From: Arachis hypogaea | Taxonomy: Eukaryota > Streptophyta > Magnoliopsida > Fabales > Fabaceae | Reading direction: 5' to 3' | Assembly (NCBI RefSeq): GCF_003086295.3 | Contig: NW_027255462.1 | Coordinates: forward strand, 1 to 64,000 | DNA: 64,000 bases | Shown here: piece by piece, positions 1 to 14,100 of the stretch | Layout: every line of letters starts with the position of its first letter | Position numbering within the stretch: position 1 is the stretch's first letter | Made by a program: the position numbers and the translations under genes | The notes under the pieces: generated by a model | Database searches by the model: none | The model's input: only the letters and a program-made list of their open reading frames with translations | Told to the model about the DNA's origin: nothing

Positions 1-2818
1 TCAAACTTAAAGCAACTAAACCAAAACGCATAATATGTAATTCCTTAATACAACTAAGCCGTATTACCCATAACAGCGTATCTATCTAGGAAATTTCTAC
101 TCTAATCAACACGTTGTCCCACAGCCTTCACCAACCGATTCGCCATGCGATCCCCGTCGCCACACCGACCTTCCGAACCTCCTCAAGCTCCAGCAAAGCA
201 CAAGTATATACAATACAAGTAAAACACAAGTAGAGGCATATACAACAATTAATACAAGTAGCAATTAGACATGTTAACAGATAGGGAGAAATAATATCAA
301 GTCGGTCAAAGCATACAAACAGGTTAGAAAATGCATATGAGAATGCCTGCCCTACTGCTGTGATATCACATTGTCGTTCAACTGCCAACCTGACACATCT
401 CCATGGAGATGTTGCCCTTCGGATTCATGGTGTGGGAACCCTCGATGATATAGTGCTCAATCACTACCAGGTTGTAGCGCCTGTTCGCTCTGATGATCCG
501 AAGGGAAGTGGATCAGACAATTAACACCATGTATTTCACATCTAAGCGCAAGCGGACGAACCACCACCCTTCTCCGCCGCCTCTGCGCTTCCATTCGACA
601 GGCGGATCCAATCAATCTGCCATGCATAGTTCTCATAATCCCAATGAAAAGATACAGTGGTTTCAAAAAACATTTTAGACAAAGGTGATCCCATCACTAG
701 AGTCCCCTTCCTTTCACACTGTATTGCACATTTCAGTCCTTAATTTCAGCATCTCATCCATCAACCACATTCACAACTTCTATTCAAAACCTTCAAGTAC
801 AAAAAACCAAAAACCTAGTACTTAATTCCCATTTTGCTAACTTTTTCCCAAATAATAGCATCTAAAACCCTTTAAATCCATTTTCCCATGTTTGAATACC
901 CAAAAATATGCCCAAAAGTCTTAAAAAGGTGTTATAGAAGCTTACAACCTCGTCGGGAAGGTGAAATAGTTGAAACAAAGCAAAATTTGAGAAACAGGAC
1001 GTGTGCGTGCGCACGGCCAGAAAAATTTAAAAGTGTGCATACGCATAGGGGTGTGCGTACGCACAGGTGTCAAAACATACAAAGGTCTATTCACTTGCCA
1101 ACCTGTGCCAGCGCCCTAACAAACTGGCCTCCCCAACGTGTGCGTGCGCACATGTTGCAATTTTTCTAATTGGTGTGCGTGCGCACAAGCTGTGCCAGTG
1201 TTGCAAGCAGACTGCCTGCCTCTGCGTGTGCGGACACACAGGTTGCCATTTACGCATAGTGTGCGTGTGCACAACCAGAAAACTCAGAATTTTTGTAACT
1301 TTGCAGAATTTTTCAGATTTTCAACACCAACTTTAATGATCATAACTTCCTCTACAAAATTTCAATTTTCACAAACTTTATACCGATTTAAAGGGTTTTC
1401 AAAGATATTTAATTCTAAATAAATTTCAACCAAATTTTAAAAACCAGGGCAAAAGTTATGATCAGACCAAAATTACCAAAATTCCACTTTTACCAAAATC
1501 ACAATTTCACAATTGCTTTGTAAAACACAACTAAAGCCAAACCAAACCATTCCAAATCCCACTTTTCATCAAAATCAACCCTCTATGTCATATTACACCA
1601 AATTCATCACATTTTTCCTCATCCACCACATAACATCAATATATCTCATATGTCAAACTTCATTAACAATTTTTCAACTACATTACCCATCAATAAACAC
1701 CAATACCACTTTTAGTAACATAATTTACTCCTCAACTTCACAAATCAATAATCATCATCATATCACTTTTAATCATCAATATCAAACTCAAAATCATCAT
1801 TTCATCAAGAATCATCATACAATTACATCCAACAACTCATCAACTATTCAAATCCAATCCTATCTTATGGGTCACTAGCCTAAGTGTCCATGAATATTAT
1901 ATACTACATAGAGAAAATTGAAACCATACCTTTGGCTGATTTCCAATTAGAACCAAATGAGCTTTCAACCACAATCCACCACCAAGGTAGCTCCAACAAG
2001 CATCAAACTCACAATAATCAAGCTATATACATATAAATCACCACAAAATTAACCTAGGACTCAACATAAATCAAAAGTTCACAAGAGATCAAAGCATCTT
2101 ACCTTTTCCAACAGATTTAGATGGCAAAACCTAAAGCTAAGCAAGGATTAGAGTGAACCTAAATACCAAGAATCACAAAAACTCACTTAACCAAAAACCT
2201 TAGTACCCGAAATTTTGGAGAGAAAAACTGAGAGGATTTCGAGCTTACCTCTAGAGTTTCTTGGATAGGTATTGTAGAGCTCTTCACAAGGAACGCGTAG
2301 TCGCTGACGGCACGCAAATCGGAGCTCTATAGCTCAAGATATGAGCTTGGGAAGATTGAGGTGAAAAGGGTTTTCTTCTTCCTCTCCTCCCTCTCTCAAA
2401 TTCTGAAGTGTGTGTGTGTTTACGAGGTATGGTTCATTAAATGAACCTTTATATATGTTGGACTTGGGCCCAACTTTGGCTCGGTTCAACCCGTTAGCGT
2501 TTTAAGCCCGTTTGGCCTAACTTCGGCTAAACCTTTAAAATTAATGTCCAGTTTTTCATTTCTACTATTTTTCTAAGCTTTTTGACCGTTTCTATATTTT
2601 CTTGCGCATCACTGGGTAGACTTGAACCGGTTTACCGGTTCAATTGTCGATTCGCAGTTTTTCACAGTTTTTCGCAGAAAACACATTTTCTGACTTGGAA
2701 AGACCCACTGAGTCCATAAATGATGTTTAAAACCTCAATTCTCACTCTAACTTTCCGGAATCAAATTTGGGCAATGTAACCACTTAATTAACTGGTTCAA
2801 TTAATTGCGGTTCTTACA
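1..2818 (-). mobile_element. Long LTR of a Ty3-type retrotransposon (left part outside window)
   Basis: The stretch aligns by eye, with small indels, to 49990-52916, a complete LTR of the same family. The right boundary is the shared ending GGTTCTTACA at 2818, so on the minus strand the LTR starts with TGTAAGAACC. Beyond 2818 the sequence is unrelated to the polyprotein end that follows a 3' LTR, so this is either a solo LTR or the 5' LTR of an element extending left of the window. A cluster of CpG-rich palindromes lies at 1000-1275. No coding sequence is supported; the short ORFs here are chance. The family is inferred to be a chromovirus-like Ty3 element because of its long LTR. Confidence 0.8.
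1000..1275. repeat. Cluster of CpG-rich palindromic motifs inside LTR
   Basis: Variants of the self-complementary motif GTGTGCGTGCGCAC recur about six times, for example near 1001, 1033, 1051, 1138, 1174 and 1258, separated by AT-richer spacers. The motifs alternate purine and pyrimidine and are CpG-rich in an otherwise AT-rich LTR. The second copy of the LTR has the same array, expanded, at 51028-51345. Confidence 0.8.
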
Positions 2819-5198
2819 TACACCATCATCTTTGCGTAATATTATTGCATTCGGATACACAATAATTACCATACGCTCACTAGCCATTTTATAGGATTTG
2901 TGTTTGAGAGGAAATATATAGAAACGATGAATGGTGAACGTTATTGGGAGGGAGGAAGAATATATATAACTATCGTTTGAGAGAAGTCCCGCTACAATAT
3001 CGCGGGCAACGCAACCGCTATAGCATTCTAACACAATAACGTTATCATAGACTGCACTATAGTGCTATAGCGTTTGAATGATTGCGTTATAACTTCTTAG
3101 CTTATGTCGCAGTTCTTACCTGTGCTATTGTTGTCTGTGACATAGTAACATAATATTCGAAACAGTACAAAATTTAAGGGTAAAGTATATTTTTTTGTCC
3201 TTAAAGTTTGCCAAAAATTTTAAAAAACACTCCTAATTTTTATTTTTGTTTCAATTTTATCCAAAAAATTTCTGATTTTCATCAAATATACCATCGACAA
3301 TTAAATTTTCTAAAAATTTAGGACTAATATAGCAATAATATATGACAACTGTTTTCAGTTTACTTGTGTTGATGGTTGTTTTTGTAAAATTGTTATTGAA
3401 TTAGCCCTAAATCTTTTGAAAAATTAGCTGCTAGGGAGTATATTTGATGCAAATCGAAAATTTTTAGGGCAAAATTAAAATGAAATAAAATTTAAGAATA
3501 TTTTTTAGATTTTTAATGAACTTTTAAAAACAGGCTTAAAGTGTAAATATAATTTTTTATTTATTAAAAAAAAGTCAAAAAATAAGGTGATTTTAAATAT
3601 TAGAAAGAAAATTAAAATTTGGCTTCAAGACTAAGGTTCAATTTGGGTAAACAACTTAAATAAGCTCTTTTGAAAAAAGAGCTTAAAGTATAAGAACTTT
3701 TATTAATAGCAGCTTATAAATAAGTTATTTTGTATTTGAATTTTTAGTTATAGAAGTACTTATTTTAAAGTTATAGCGTTTGAATAAATAACTCAAAAAA
3801 TATAATTTTATTTTCACAAAAAGTGGATATTAAAACAACGACAAATACTTTTCAATATTGAATGTTGATTTTCTATAACCTAATCACTAAGATTACAATT
3901 ATTTAGACAATTAATTCTTTATTTGCTCTCTTATTAGTTCCATTTTTTAGGTAGAAACTGGTTCTTTTACTTCATCTTCACCCATAACGGTATTCTTGTA
4001 TGTAGTAAATAGTAATAAAATTTTAATTCACAATAATCTTGATGGCAATGCCAAAGAAATTACTGTGTAGTTAGTGTTTCCTATTTTATTGTGTATGATA
4101 TGGTAGATAAAAATAAAAAATAAATGTGAAATGTATATCAATGTATATTTTGTTGCTTTTTTTATTTTTTTACTTATATTAGAATTTTCTTCTCTTGTAT
4201 TGGGTCAAGAACTTGTTATAACTAACTATAAAAATAATAGCAGCCATATAAAAATAAAATCACATGGAAAAAAAAATTTAAACTGAGATTTTATACCACA
4301 CACAATGTTAAATACAAATTTAATAATAAAAATAGAGTGGTTAAATGATAAAAAAATTGGAAGGAATATATGCAAGAAGTGATTCAGATATTTTCAACAG
4401 ATAAATCATTACGTGAAAATGATGGTAAAATGGCAATGCTTCTAACAAATGGAATCTTGGGTGAAAATAGTGGTGTGTGGTCTGTATTTCCAGTATTTTA
4501 GTATTTTTTACATAGACAAGAATAAAAGTAGATTTTTTTTGTTTTGAGGTCATTTCTTTCCAGGAAAATGATAAAATGCCTTATCGAGGAGAAGTATCTT
4601 TTTGGGAAGTTAAAATTTTTTTTAAAGTAGTGCCAAACACACACGTATACCGTGAATTTTCATAACTCAAAAAAAAAAAAACTTCTGCTACTTTTCAAAC
4701 GGGCTCTATGTGTTTATTTGGATACTAATAGATAAAAAAAGATATTTTAAAATGAATTTTTTTAAATGTATTTAACAAATTTTTAATAATAAATATAAAA
4801 ATACTAAAAACACCAAAAAATATATTTTTAAAAAAATTACAATTTATATATTTTTTTAAAAATTTAAATTTTTTTTCACTTAATAAATGAAATTTTTTTA
4901 TTTTATTTAAATATAATTAATAAATAATTTTTTTATATAAAATATTTAAATATAAAATTATTTTTATTTTTATAAAAGATTTTTTAAAAAAATATCATTA
5001 AAAAAAACTTTTTCGAGCGCCCAGACCCAGTAGTTTAGTCCATATTTTATTGAAGTGAAACCCACCGTTATACATGTCTTATTTCCACCCAAAACAAAAC
5101 CTCACCGTCAAAAAATCACGAAGCGCGCGAACTCGAACAGAAAGAAATCCTAGTATTTATGTGAATCAAAATCTGAAGTGGTAAACCCTACCATAACC
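2819..5198. other. Intergenic AT-rich region with foldback/MITE relics
   Basis: No gene is visible. From 3178 (GGGTAAAGTATA) to roughly 3560 there is a decayed foldback element whose left arm (TTTGTCCTTAAAGTTTG) is partly mirrored in the right arm; its start resembles the MITE at 44173. From about 3640 to 5030 the sequence is very AT-rich with possible further MITE relics whose ends I could not define. The last 100-150 bases before 5199 should hold the promoter and 5' untranslated region of the helicase gene; no clear TATA box was assigned. Confidence 0.5.
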
Positions 5199-8100
5199 AT
5201 GGCGAACAAACTTGCAACTAGACGGGACCTACTGGATCGGTGGAGAGGCATCCAGATGGAAGAAGAGGAGGATGACGGCGATATCCCCGATCCATCCAAG
5301 CGCCATCTGCTCCACCTCCGTAAAGAACAATGGTTCTCCCCAGCTTCACTTGTTATTATTATTATTTTTTTATTTTTTTACTTTATTTGGTTTCAGCAGG
5401 ATAGGGGCATGTAATCACGGACTTCTATACGTTACTCCCTTGTTGTTTTAATAATGGTGAAGTTGCAATGGCGATTTTACGACGTATCTGTAGAGTAATT
5501 ATAACTTGTTCTCTTGAATGGAAATTATTTGACTAGTTGATGAAAGTAAAGCGAAATTCGAAGTGATACTCTCATTCCCAGAATAAGCAGCGGGAACAAG
5601 TAGTCTATGAATTGTCTATGAAACGTAGTCTTTGGTCATATTAATAACTTGAATTATTATTATTAGGAAAAGTATAGGGAGCCAATGGTCTAAGCATACA
5701 ATGTGTACAATGGAGGTTTAGGAAGTATTAGAGATATGATCATTAGTGTTACATTGTCATGTCAGGTTACGCTTTTGGGATGAGTGAGTTCATGTGAGTT
5801 CTAGATTCGAAAGGTCAAGGGTTCGATCCTTGGTGAACTCTAAAATTAACTTAAGCTTTTAGGATGAGTGATTTGATGACATGAGATGTTTATTATCCTG
5901 GTATTCGGATGATTATTCTGGATAGTGTGGGTGATGTTCATTTTATTCATGAACCAAAGGTTTAGCCCATTGTACACATTGTACACTTAGGCCATTGGCT
6001 CCCTAGCACTACCCTTATTATTATTATTATTATTCATCCTTCATTGGTGGAAATGGGCGTTATTTCATCAATATAACCCGTTTTCATTGTTGTTGTTTTG
6101 CATTATCAATGTAACCCGTTTTCATTGTTGTTGTTTTGCATTGATGGAATGGAGTTATGTTCTTGTTGGGGAATTGAGACATTGTTTCTTTGGTAGTTTC
6201 ATATCTAACACCTTTACTTAATGTCAGGTTTGCAGATGCATATAATTTTCTAATTTGCTTGCCTTGTGAAAGTCATTTTTGGTGTGGCTTTTGGGATATA
6301 ATGGGTCCCCTATTGGAGACTTTTTACAATTACTTCAAAGACGATCGTCATGATTCTCCTCTTAGGCGTTTATGGAAGAGAATATCTGATGAAATGAAGC
6401 GCTGTTTGCAATGCGTTTCTCAGCATCATCAAGCCCAAGACATGTACAATATGGAGTACGAGTCTAGCTCTATTGGTCCTCTTCTTGATGTCTTGCATAA
6501 GCTTGATAATGAGAGGGTGACATTACATCTGAGAGATATCAACACAAAGTTAGCAGGGGAAGAATATAATCCTGCATGCGATAATGCTGAAGTAGTTAAT
6601 TTGTTGTATGAGGTGTGTTTCCTGTTGCTTTCCACTATCCCAAGTTTCAACACACTTGATAAGGCTCCTCTTTATGGCTAAATTTATTTCTGCTTCTTTG
6701 AAATATGTACATTTCCCCCCCCCCCCCCCCAAGAAAAAAGTTATTTTTTCCTTCTCCCCCCCCCCCCCTCCCCAACATTATAGATATTTTATTTGCTTTT
6801 ATTCATCTTACAAAATATGGTTTAACTTCTGTTTGTTTGTTGAGACTTGAAACTTGATAATACATGTTCTTAACCTGAATATTTTCATAGTTTTAAAACA
6901 AGTTACTAATATCTGTTGATACAGACAAGTGCAGACTGAACATTGTTAGATCAGGACTAGACAATATATATTATATTATGTACATATTATTTTGAAAAGG
7001 GGGAGGGGGATTAGCATAGATATTCCACTTGTATGCATTCTTGCATTTGTATATTTTTCTTTCTTTCCTTTGTGTATGAATGTTCTGTTTTGGATTTTAG
7101 TGTTTAAAGCCTCATTTTGTTCCTCCAATCATTTAATGCAGGTGTTAATGTTCCCAGTCCTCTTAGATTATCAGCCTTTATTCAATGAGTTTGAGTTATT
7201 TGTTGAAGCTATTGACTGTAAACACGAATTAGCTTTGTCTGGGCATCAACAATTTCCGGTATTATATATAATTTAATCCTTGCTGTGTATCGTGCTTCTA
7301 CATGCCAATGTAGTATTCTAGATTGCTTACGTGGTGAACCATTTGCTTACAGGGAGTATATGCCTTACTATTTTGCAAGAGAAGTGTTCGTTCTGTTGGA
7401 TATCGCTTAGCAGAATCTATGGGAAAATTGAGGTACTTGTTGATTGGCAATTTGGCATGAAAGAGCTTCGGCTCCACTAATTGTAATCTGTATGAGTTGA
7501 TGATGCCCTAACAAATTGAATGCAACTTATGTCCCTTTTATTAAACTTGGATAAAGAAGGCATGAAGCCTGAACTTATGTTTGGATGGATGAAAATGAAC
7601 TTTAACATTGTCTTTTGTCACTGTTTCCGGATCCTGTTTTCTGCTGTTGGACATTTAGAAGTCTGTTTTATTAACGATCAATGCTTTTTGTTTGTGTGTA
7701 GGAGAGGAGCGGACTTGGAACCTTTGCAGCCACTTCTCAAGAAATTTATTGGCTGTTTAGAGGCTGATGCATTACCATTGGCTTTGGATACTTCAACACC
7801 AAGAGCCCAGCTGGATCGTGTGTCTTTATGGATTGGCATCAAATCATTGTAAGAGTGTATTCAGTAGTATCAGTCATTAGCCTAGTCATCTCTTTGCTAT
7901 TATTTTGATGGTACTCTTTTATGAACATTTTTGTGAAGGCTTAGCTTCTTGGAGCCTACAACTTTTGAAGAAGGGATATTGGAACAATACCCCTTTTTTG
8001 TAGATATTGTACTCAATCATATTAGTGGCGATTCACTTGAATTCTCACATGCTGTTAATTGCTTGAGACTACTATTTGAAATGCTTGGTATGTTTTGTCT

Positions 8101-11100
8101 GTCTCTTATATTCCTTTTTTCAGATTTATATTTGTTCGCGTAACAATTCTTTGTGCTTGATCCTAGGTTGCAAGCTTTGGTTAAGGTCTACATTACCTCC
8201 AAGTGTAATGCGCAATACCCTACTTGGTCAATGTTTCCATACTCACAATGAGAAAATCCATAAAGATATTTTGGGCCTTTTCCAACCTTTCCTACAGGCA
8301 TGTATGCATAACCGGTGTTTGTTTGTTTCTTTTGTGTGTTTTTCTTAGAAAGGAAAAAAAAATTCTTTGGGTGGCTTTGGTGGGGGCGTCGGGGGGGGGG
8401 GGGGGGTTGGGTTCTTTGTGTGTTTGACATTGTTTACATCTTTCATGCCATGTTCCAGTCTCTTGAAGCTCTTCAAGATGGTGAGCATGAAAAACAGCGT
8501 AGACACTTACTATATTTTCTCCTCCATCAAGTGCCAGTGAGCAGTAACTTCAGCATTCTAACGAGAAAACTGGCAAATCAGGTTATCACATTTAGGTTTT
8601 TGCACGATGGCTATGCAATGAGTGGCTATAGGCTCTTTGGCTGTAGCCATTGATGCTGCATATTGGTTTCTCTTGTATAGTTATATATTTAATAATTGTC
8701 TTTTCAGATAGCATTACTTGTTGTATACCGAGGATATAGGATGAACCCACCTTGCCCTCCTTTTGAGTGTTCACACATGTGGTATGTACGCAGTTACTCC
8801 CCTTTTGTCCTTGTTTTTTTCTTGTTTGAATTAAATTTAGCAGAGACTAGTCATAGTTTGCTGGAAAAAGAAATACCTTTTCCTATGTTCAATTTAACAA
8901 TGCATTCATGCAGTGGACATAAACTCTCGTATTATCTATCAGGATACATAGGAAATCCTCTTGATTATATTTGTGACTAGAGATACAAGTTCTGTGAGTC
9001 TTTTATTTATTTATTTTTGTTTTTGTTTTGTTTTTTTTTTTTTTTTTTTTGTCCGGTTGACGAATAAGAGATCCTTTTATGAAATTTATAGGCATAAACA
9101 AAACTTTATGAGCAAGTGAACATTTGTAACATTAATATGTACGGTATGTTATCCTGCTAGGACTGTTTACCTATTAGAGAATCTCTTTAAGCTTGATCAT
9201 GTTACTTCATTATAGTGTGTCTGGGAGAATTGGGAAAAACCATTCAGATGACTTTAATGAGGTGTAGCAGAATATTTGGTCTTGTTGAATTTCCATTGTC
9301 ACAGCTCTAAGGCTTGGGGGGTATCCTTTTTTGGATCTTATTTTCATACTGAACTGTCTGAGAAGTCAATACTAAACAACTGCTGCATAATATAGATGAA
9401 CTTCACCATAAATTAAGATCATTATGATATACTTGGACTTCTTTTAATGCATTTGCTTAATTGTTTCTCAACATTATGTTGAACAGGGGACCTGCCCTGG
9501 TGTCGTCTCTGAAGGACTCCTCACTTCACAGTTCCTTAAGGCAACCTGCATTTGACCTTATACAGATTATCATAGTATCAGATGCTGCTGCTTTAGTGAA
9601 TTCAGTGCTGAGCTGCTGCACAAATCCAAACACTGAGAGTAGCATGGAAAACAAAGTCATTATTGAGTTGGATGATGAAAGTGATGATATTTGTTTCCAA
9701 GCTATTCCAAATTGTGCAATGAAGGATGATGATTGTTCTTGGGCTCAATTCAGTGCGCAGGCTAGAATAATCTATCAAGAGTTCCGTGAGTGGATGTGCA
9801 TTCCAATGTTATGGGTTGATGTTTTAGTTGATATCAGTCCCTCAGTCCTACCAATTTCATTTTCCCAGGCCATCTTTTGGGCACGGTCTCGTTTTCCAAT
9901 GATAGAACTTGAGAAGAGTTCAGAAACAGTGCTTCCAGTTAGATCTTGTCTTTCATCTTATGCTGCAGAAATTTCCTCTTCATTTGGGTGGAAGGTTCCA
10001 ACTGGTTCTGATGATGGTGGAGATGGAAAAAAGTCTAAAAATTCAGTTGAAGTGTTGGCAATGTCGTCTCCTTTAATAAGAACATTTAACAGGTCCTATA
10101 ACTAGTTTGAATTTTTATTTATGCCATGCTAAATTGAAGTTTGAGTATCTTGTGGTCTTATGATAAATTTTTGGTTTTCAATTTATTAGCTAAATATTTT
10201 TGGAGTTGCAAACAGGTTAGCTGCATATTTTTTAGTGCAGATGGGTCAAGGAGTGCTCCAAAGTCAGTGGACATGGCAACCTCTCATGAGTGAAAGCTTG
10301 ATCCTTTCACTTTTGGATCCAAATGATGTAAATATGCCAAATTTGTATAGAACCTGTAGATCACATTCTTCTCTATTTACCTTGTTGAGAACCAATGAAT
10401 TTGTTCTCATTCTTTTCTTATTTGTTGAATATAGCGTATATTGTATTATAATTTATTTTTCCCGTGCAGGATGTTAGACAGTTTGGAAAGTCTGTGTTAG
10501 AACAAGTTTCAAATACTCGGGGTCTTTCATGTGGAATAAAGTTCCTATGTTCGCATGAGCTGTCATTGTATGCAATTATTTTGGGCCTTAAGCATGCTAT
10601 GAGACTGGTAATATTTTCGGGAAAGATGTCTTGATAATATTTTGGTCAATGCTGATCCTCTTTACTTTATCTCCTTTCTTTGTGTGTGTGTATAAAAGAG
10701 GAAATTTCACTAGTTTGAAGAGAGAAGTGCAACTAAGTGGAAGGATAGGGATCCTCAGAAACAGTAACCAAAGTGGCTTAAGAAAGCAACCAATCTATCC
10801 ATTTTCTTTGCATATTGTAAACTCCATTAAAACAACCATAAGTAGGTCCCCTAGCTAGAGAAAATCCATAACAATTTCTTGTAGCTTTTTTTGGTTGGCA
10901 AATATGTGCCCTTGAAGAGGTGGACATTCTCCTTTTGTCAAATCCGTCAGCAAATTGCCAAAGTAACATACTTAAACAGACATCTGGCTTCCCTGTTGTC
11001 ATGAAGCCCTTTAAATTGTAGCTTTTGATGCTACACCAAAGTCTTTCTGTGTCCAGTCAGATTATGTGACTTTGATAATGTGTTTCTGCATCGGAAATAA

Positions 11101-14100
11101 TACTTTGGTGTAAAATGACTTTTGTCTAGTGGTCGTTCAATTGTTATTCCCTTTATCTGTGCCATTTCAGTAATTTCATTTTATTTGCAGGTCCAACTAG
11201 ATTCTGTCATGTCGAAGTTTCATTCTCTACATCACTTTTGGTTTATTTTATGTAAATTACTCAAAGAAAGCGAATTATCTCCTCAAGAGTTACCGGGAGA
11301 AATGGATAGTGATTTAATGATGCCAAAATTCTCTTCACAAGGCGGGTTTTTGAAGCAACCGGCTTTTGATTCTCTGCCCCTGGAAATGGATAAACATGTT
11401 TCTAATGTTGAACTAAAAACAATATATAAATTTGGTGGTTTAATATCTGAAATGGCATGGCCTATTTTTTGCAAGAGCTTGGTAAAAGGAAAGGAGTTTG
11501 TTGATTACAATCTTTGTCAGGTATCATCCTAGTTCTTCTTTAGTATCAGTTATGTGCTTACAGCTTTGCCTTTATGTTCCTCTCTCTTTAAAAAGCTACA
11601 TGTAGAATAAATGCTTTTAACATTTATTGGCATCCAATCAGGAAAGTTGTGTTTCTTTTGGTGATCAATTTTACAGACAAGTTGTAAGATACCATGGTTC
11701 TGCTGTCCAAAATTTAGAATGAATGTTGCTTGGTTTAAATAATTTGATGCTTGAATAGTTGGATCCTAATATCAATTTTCCAAAACGTAGTTAAAATATA
11801 TATCAAGTGATTTAGATGTAAGATTGTTAGGATTTGGAAGAATGAGGAGACCAAGTATGGATGATCACATTTCAGTTTATTGTTTGCTTCTTTTCTTTTA
11901 CAGTTTGGTTGTTGTTTCAGATCAACATCTTGCTTTTAGAACCATGAAGATCTTGACCTTCATAGTTCCTTGTTATTTCAGATGACTTGTGTTAGGCTAC
12001 TCGAGGTCCTGCCTATCGTTGTTGACAAACACATATGTCTTGGTAAAGAGCATGGAAATTTCAGAATGCATGTACAAAATAAATTGGATTTCAAATGGCT
12101 TCATGATCTCATGCAATGGGGAAGGTCATCACTTAAAGTTGTTGTTGTTTATTGGAAGCGAGCAGTTATTCAGTTACTCAATCTATTCAAAGGATTTTGT
12201 GATAAAACTTCAGTTTCAACAATCATGACCATTGAACATCTTATTTCCTATGGTGAGTTTTGATATTGTATTCACACACGATCATGTTTGAAGTTGTGTT
12301 TTGGTAATACCTGTTAGTATCATATCATTAACATGTTTCGTGTTTCTAATTGATTTAGATGGTTGTCCTTGGGAGGAATTGATAAAACAAGTGTCTCACC
12401 TGTCTGTCTCTCTATCTAGCGGAGTTTCTCATAAGTCTCGGGAGACAAATATGACACCGAAATCAATGTGTAAAAGCCTGTCCTTTGAGAAGAACCCTTT
12501 TACGTCAGATTTGCACTCTTCAACTATGGCTGATAAAGATTTACAAATTTTTGACTCTACAATGATGTCTTGCAAAAGAGGCACTAAAGATGTAATTATT
12601 CTTTCAGATGATGAAGGGGAAGCAAAAGTGTCTCCCAATAAGTCTATTTTATCAGATAATGAGATAGGCAACCATGTCTCTCATGGCAACTTAATGTTTT
12701 GTGATGCTGGTAAAAGCTTGCTGACTGCTGACCTTGTTAAACAAAATGTTTCAAGTATGGAATTCTGTGGGAAAATAATGGAGCCCTTCCAAAAAAATAT
12801 TTGTACTGATTCTCCCATCCTTTCTTCTGAGAAACAGAACTCCAGTAATTTTAGTTTACATATTAAACCTGCGGTCACTCCTTTTGCTGATTCAAAAGGC
12901 CTAGACACTCAAAGCAGGGAAGTAAGCTTGAAATCCAAGGATAGGGTCAATTTCACAAAATTTTCTGATGAAGCTGTTAATGTTAAAAAATTGAATAAAT
13001 CTTGCAGCAGTGCCGTTCCGAAAATTGGTGATACTAAATCAAGTAAAAGCAGTAAAATGTCAAGTCATTCTCAGGATGCTGAAGACAGCCAGCTAGAGCC
13101 TGCAGTGAAACCTGTGGGCCGTATTCAGTTGCATGTGCCAAAGCCTACTTCGGTTGTGAGAAGGCAAGTTATTCAACTCGAAACACCTCTTGATAACAAT
13201 TCTGTCAGTCTATATAAATTAAAGAACCCAGAGAACAGATTCAAGCCACCTAGGTTGGATGATTGGTATAAACCTATTCTTGAAACAAATTATTTTGCGA
13301 CAGTTGGATTGTCATCCACAAGAAAAGATGAAACCCAAACCGTCGGGAAGTTAAAGGAAGTTCCTGTTTATTTTCAATCACCAGAACAATATGTGGAGAT
13401 ATTCAGGCCGTTAGTTTTGGAGGAGTTTAAAGCACAGATACAGAATACTTTTCATGAGATGTCTTCATGGGAGGATGCATCTTATGGGAACCTTTCAGTG
13501 ATGTCAGTGGAGAGAGTTGATGATTTTCATTTTGTTCGTTTTGTCCATGATGACAGTGATTCTGCAGCATGTAAGAGCTTTTCAGAAAATGACCTCATTT
13601 TGCTATCAAAAGATCCTCCTCAAAAGTCTTCTCAGGAAGTTCATATGGTTGGAAAGGTATACTGTCATTCATGTGTGAATGTGACTGTTGTCATCTAAAG
13701 TTTTATTCTTGCAAGTACATGAAGTCCTAGAGTTAATTTTTCTAATCTGTGGTATGGAGTAGTTGGAAAATGGGAAGTTTGCTAATTTGGTAGGAAATTA
13801 TATGACGACTCTTGGTAAAGTAAATTACAGAAGTAGTGAAGGCATAATGCTTCTTTTTAGCCCACCTCAAGCTGAAAAAACCTTTCTATTATTATTTTTC
13901 ACCAACTTAGGCTAGTACAGGTTCATTGTTTCTTCGCACATACTGTGACTTTTACCAAGAGATCCACTTTTTTGGCACATTCAGCCATGATTGACTGAAG
14001 CATGAAGATTTACCCATCCTACTAATCTTTATTAACTCCTTTTAACCTTCTCTTATAAAGGAAATCATTCCAGTACTTAGTCATTGTTCATAAGTAGAAT

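Noticed and set aside
1000..1275. CRISPR-like regularly spaced repeats
   Set aside because: Motifs are short, variable and irregularly spaced inside an LTR in a plant genome; no leader or cas genes.
1513..1878. Open frame of 121 codons in the LTR
   Set aside because: Extreme Asn/His/Ile/Thr composition from AT-rich simple sequence; no start context or domain, and the sister LTR copy does not preserve the frame.
5800..5845. tRNA or SINE suggested by GGTTCGATCC
   Set aside because: Only a B-box-like piece inside a MITE; no A box at proper spacing, no cloverleaf, and the family ends are terminal inverted repeats.
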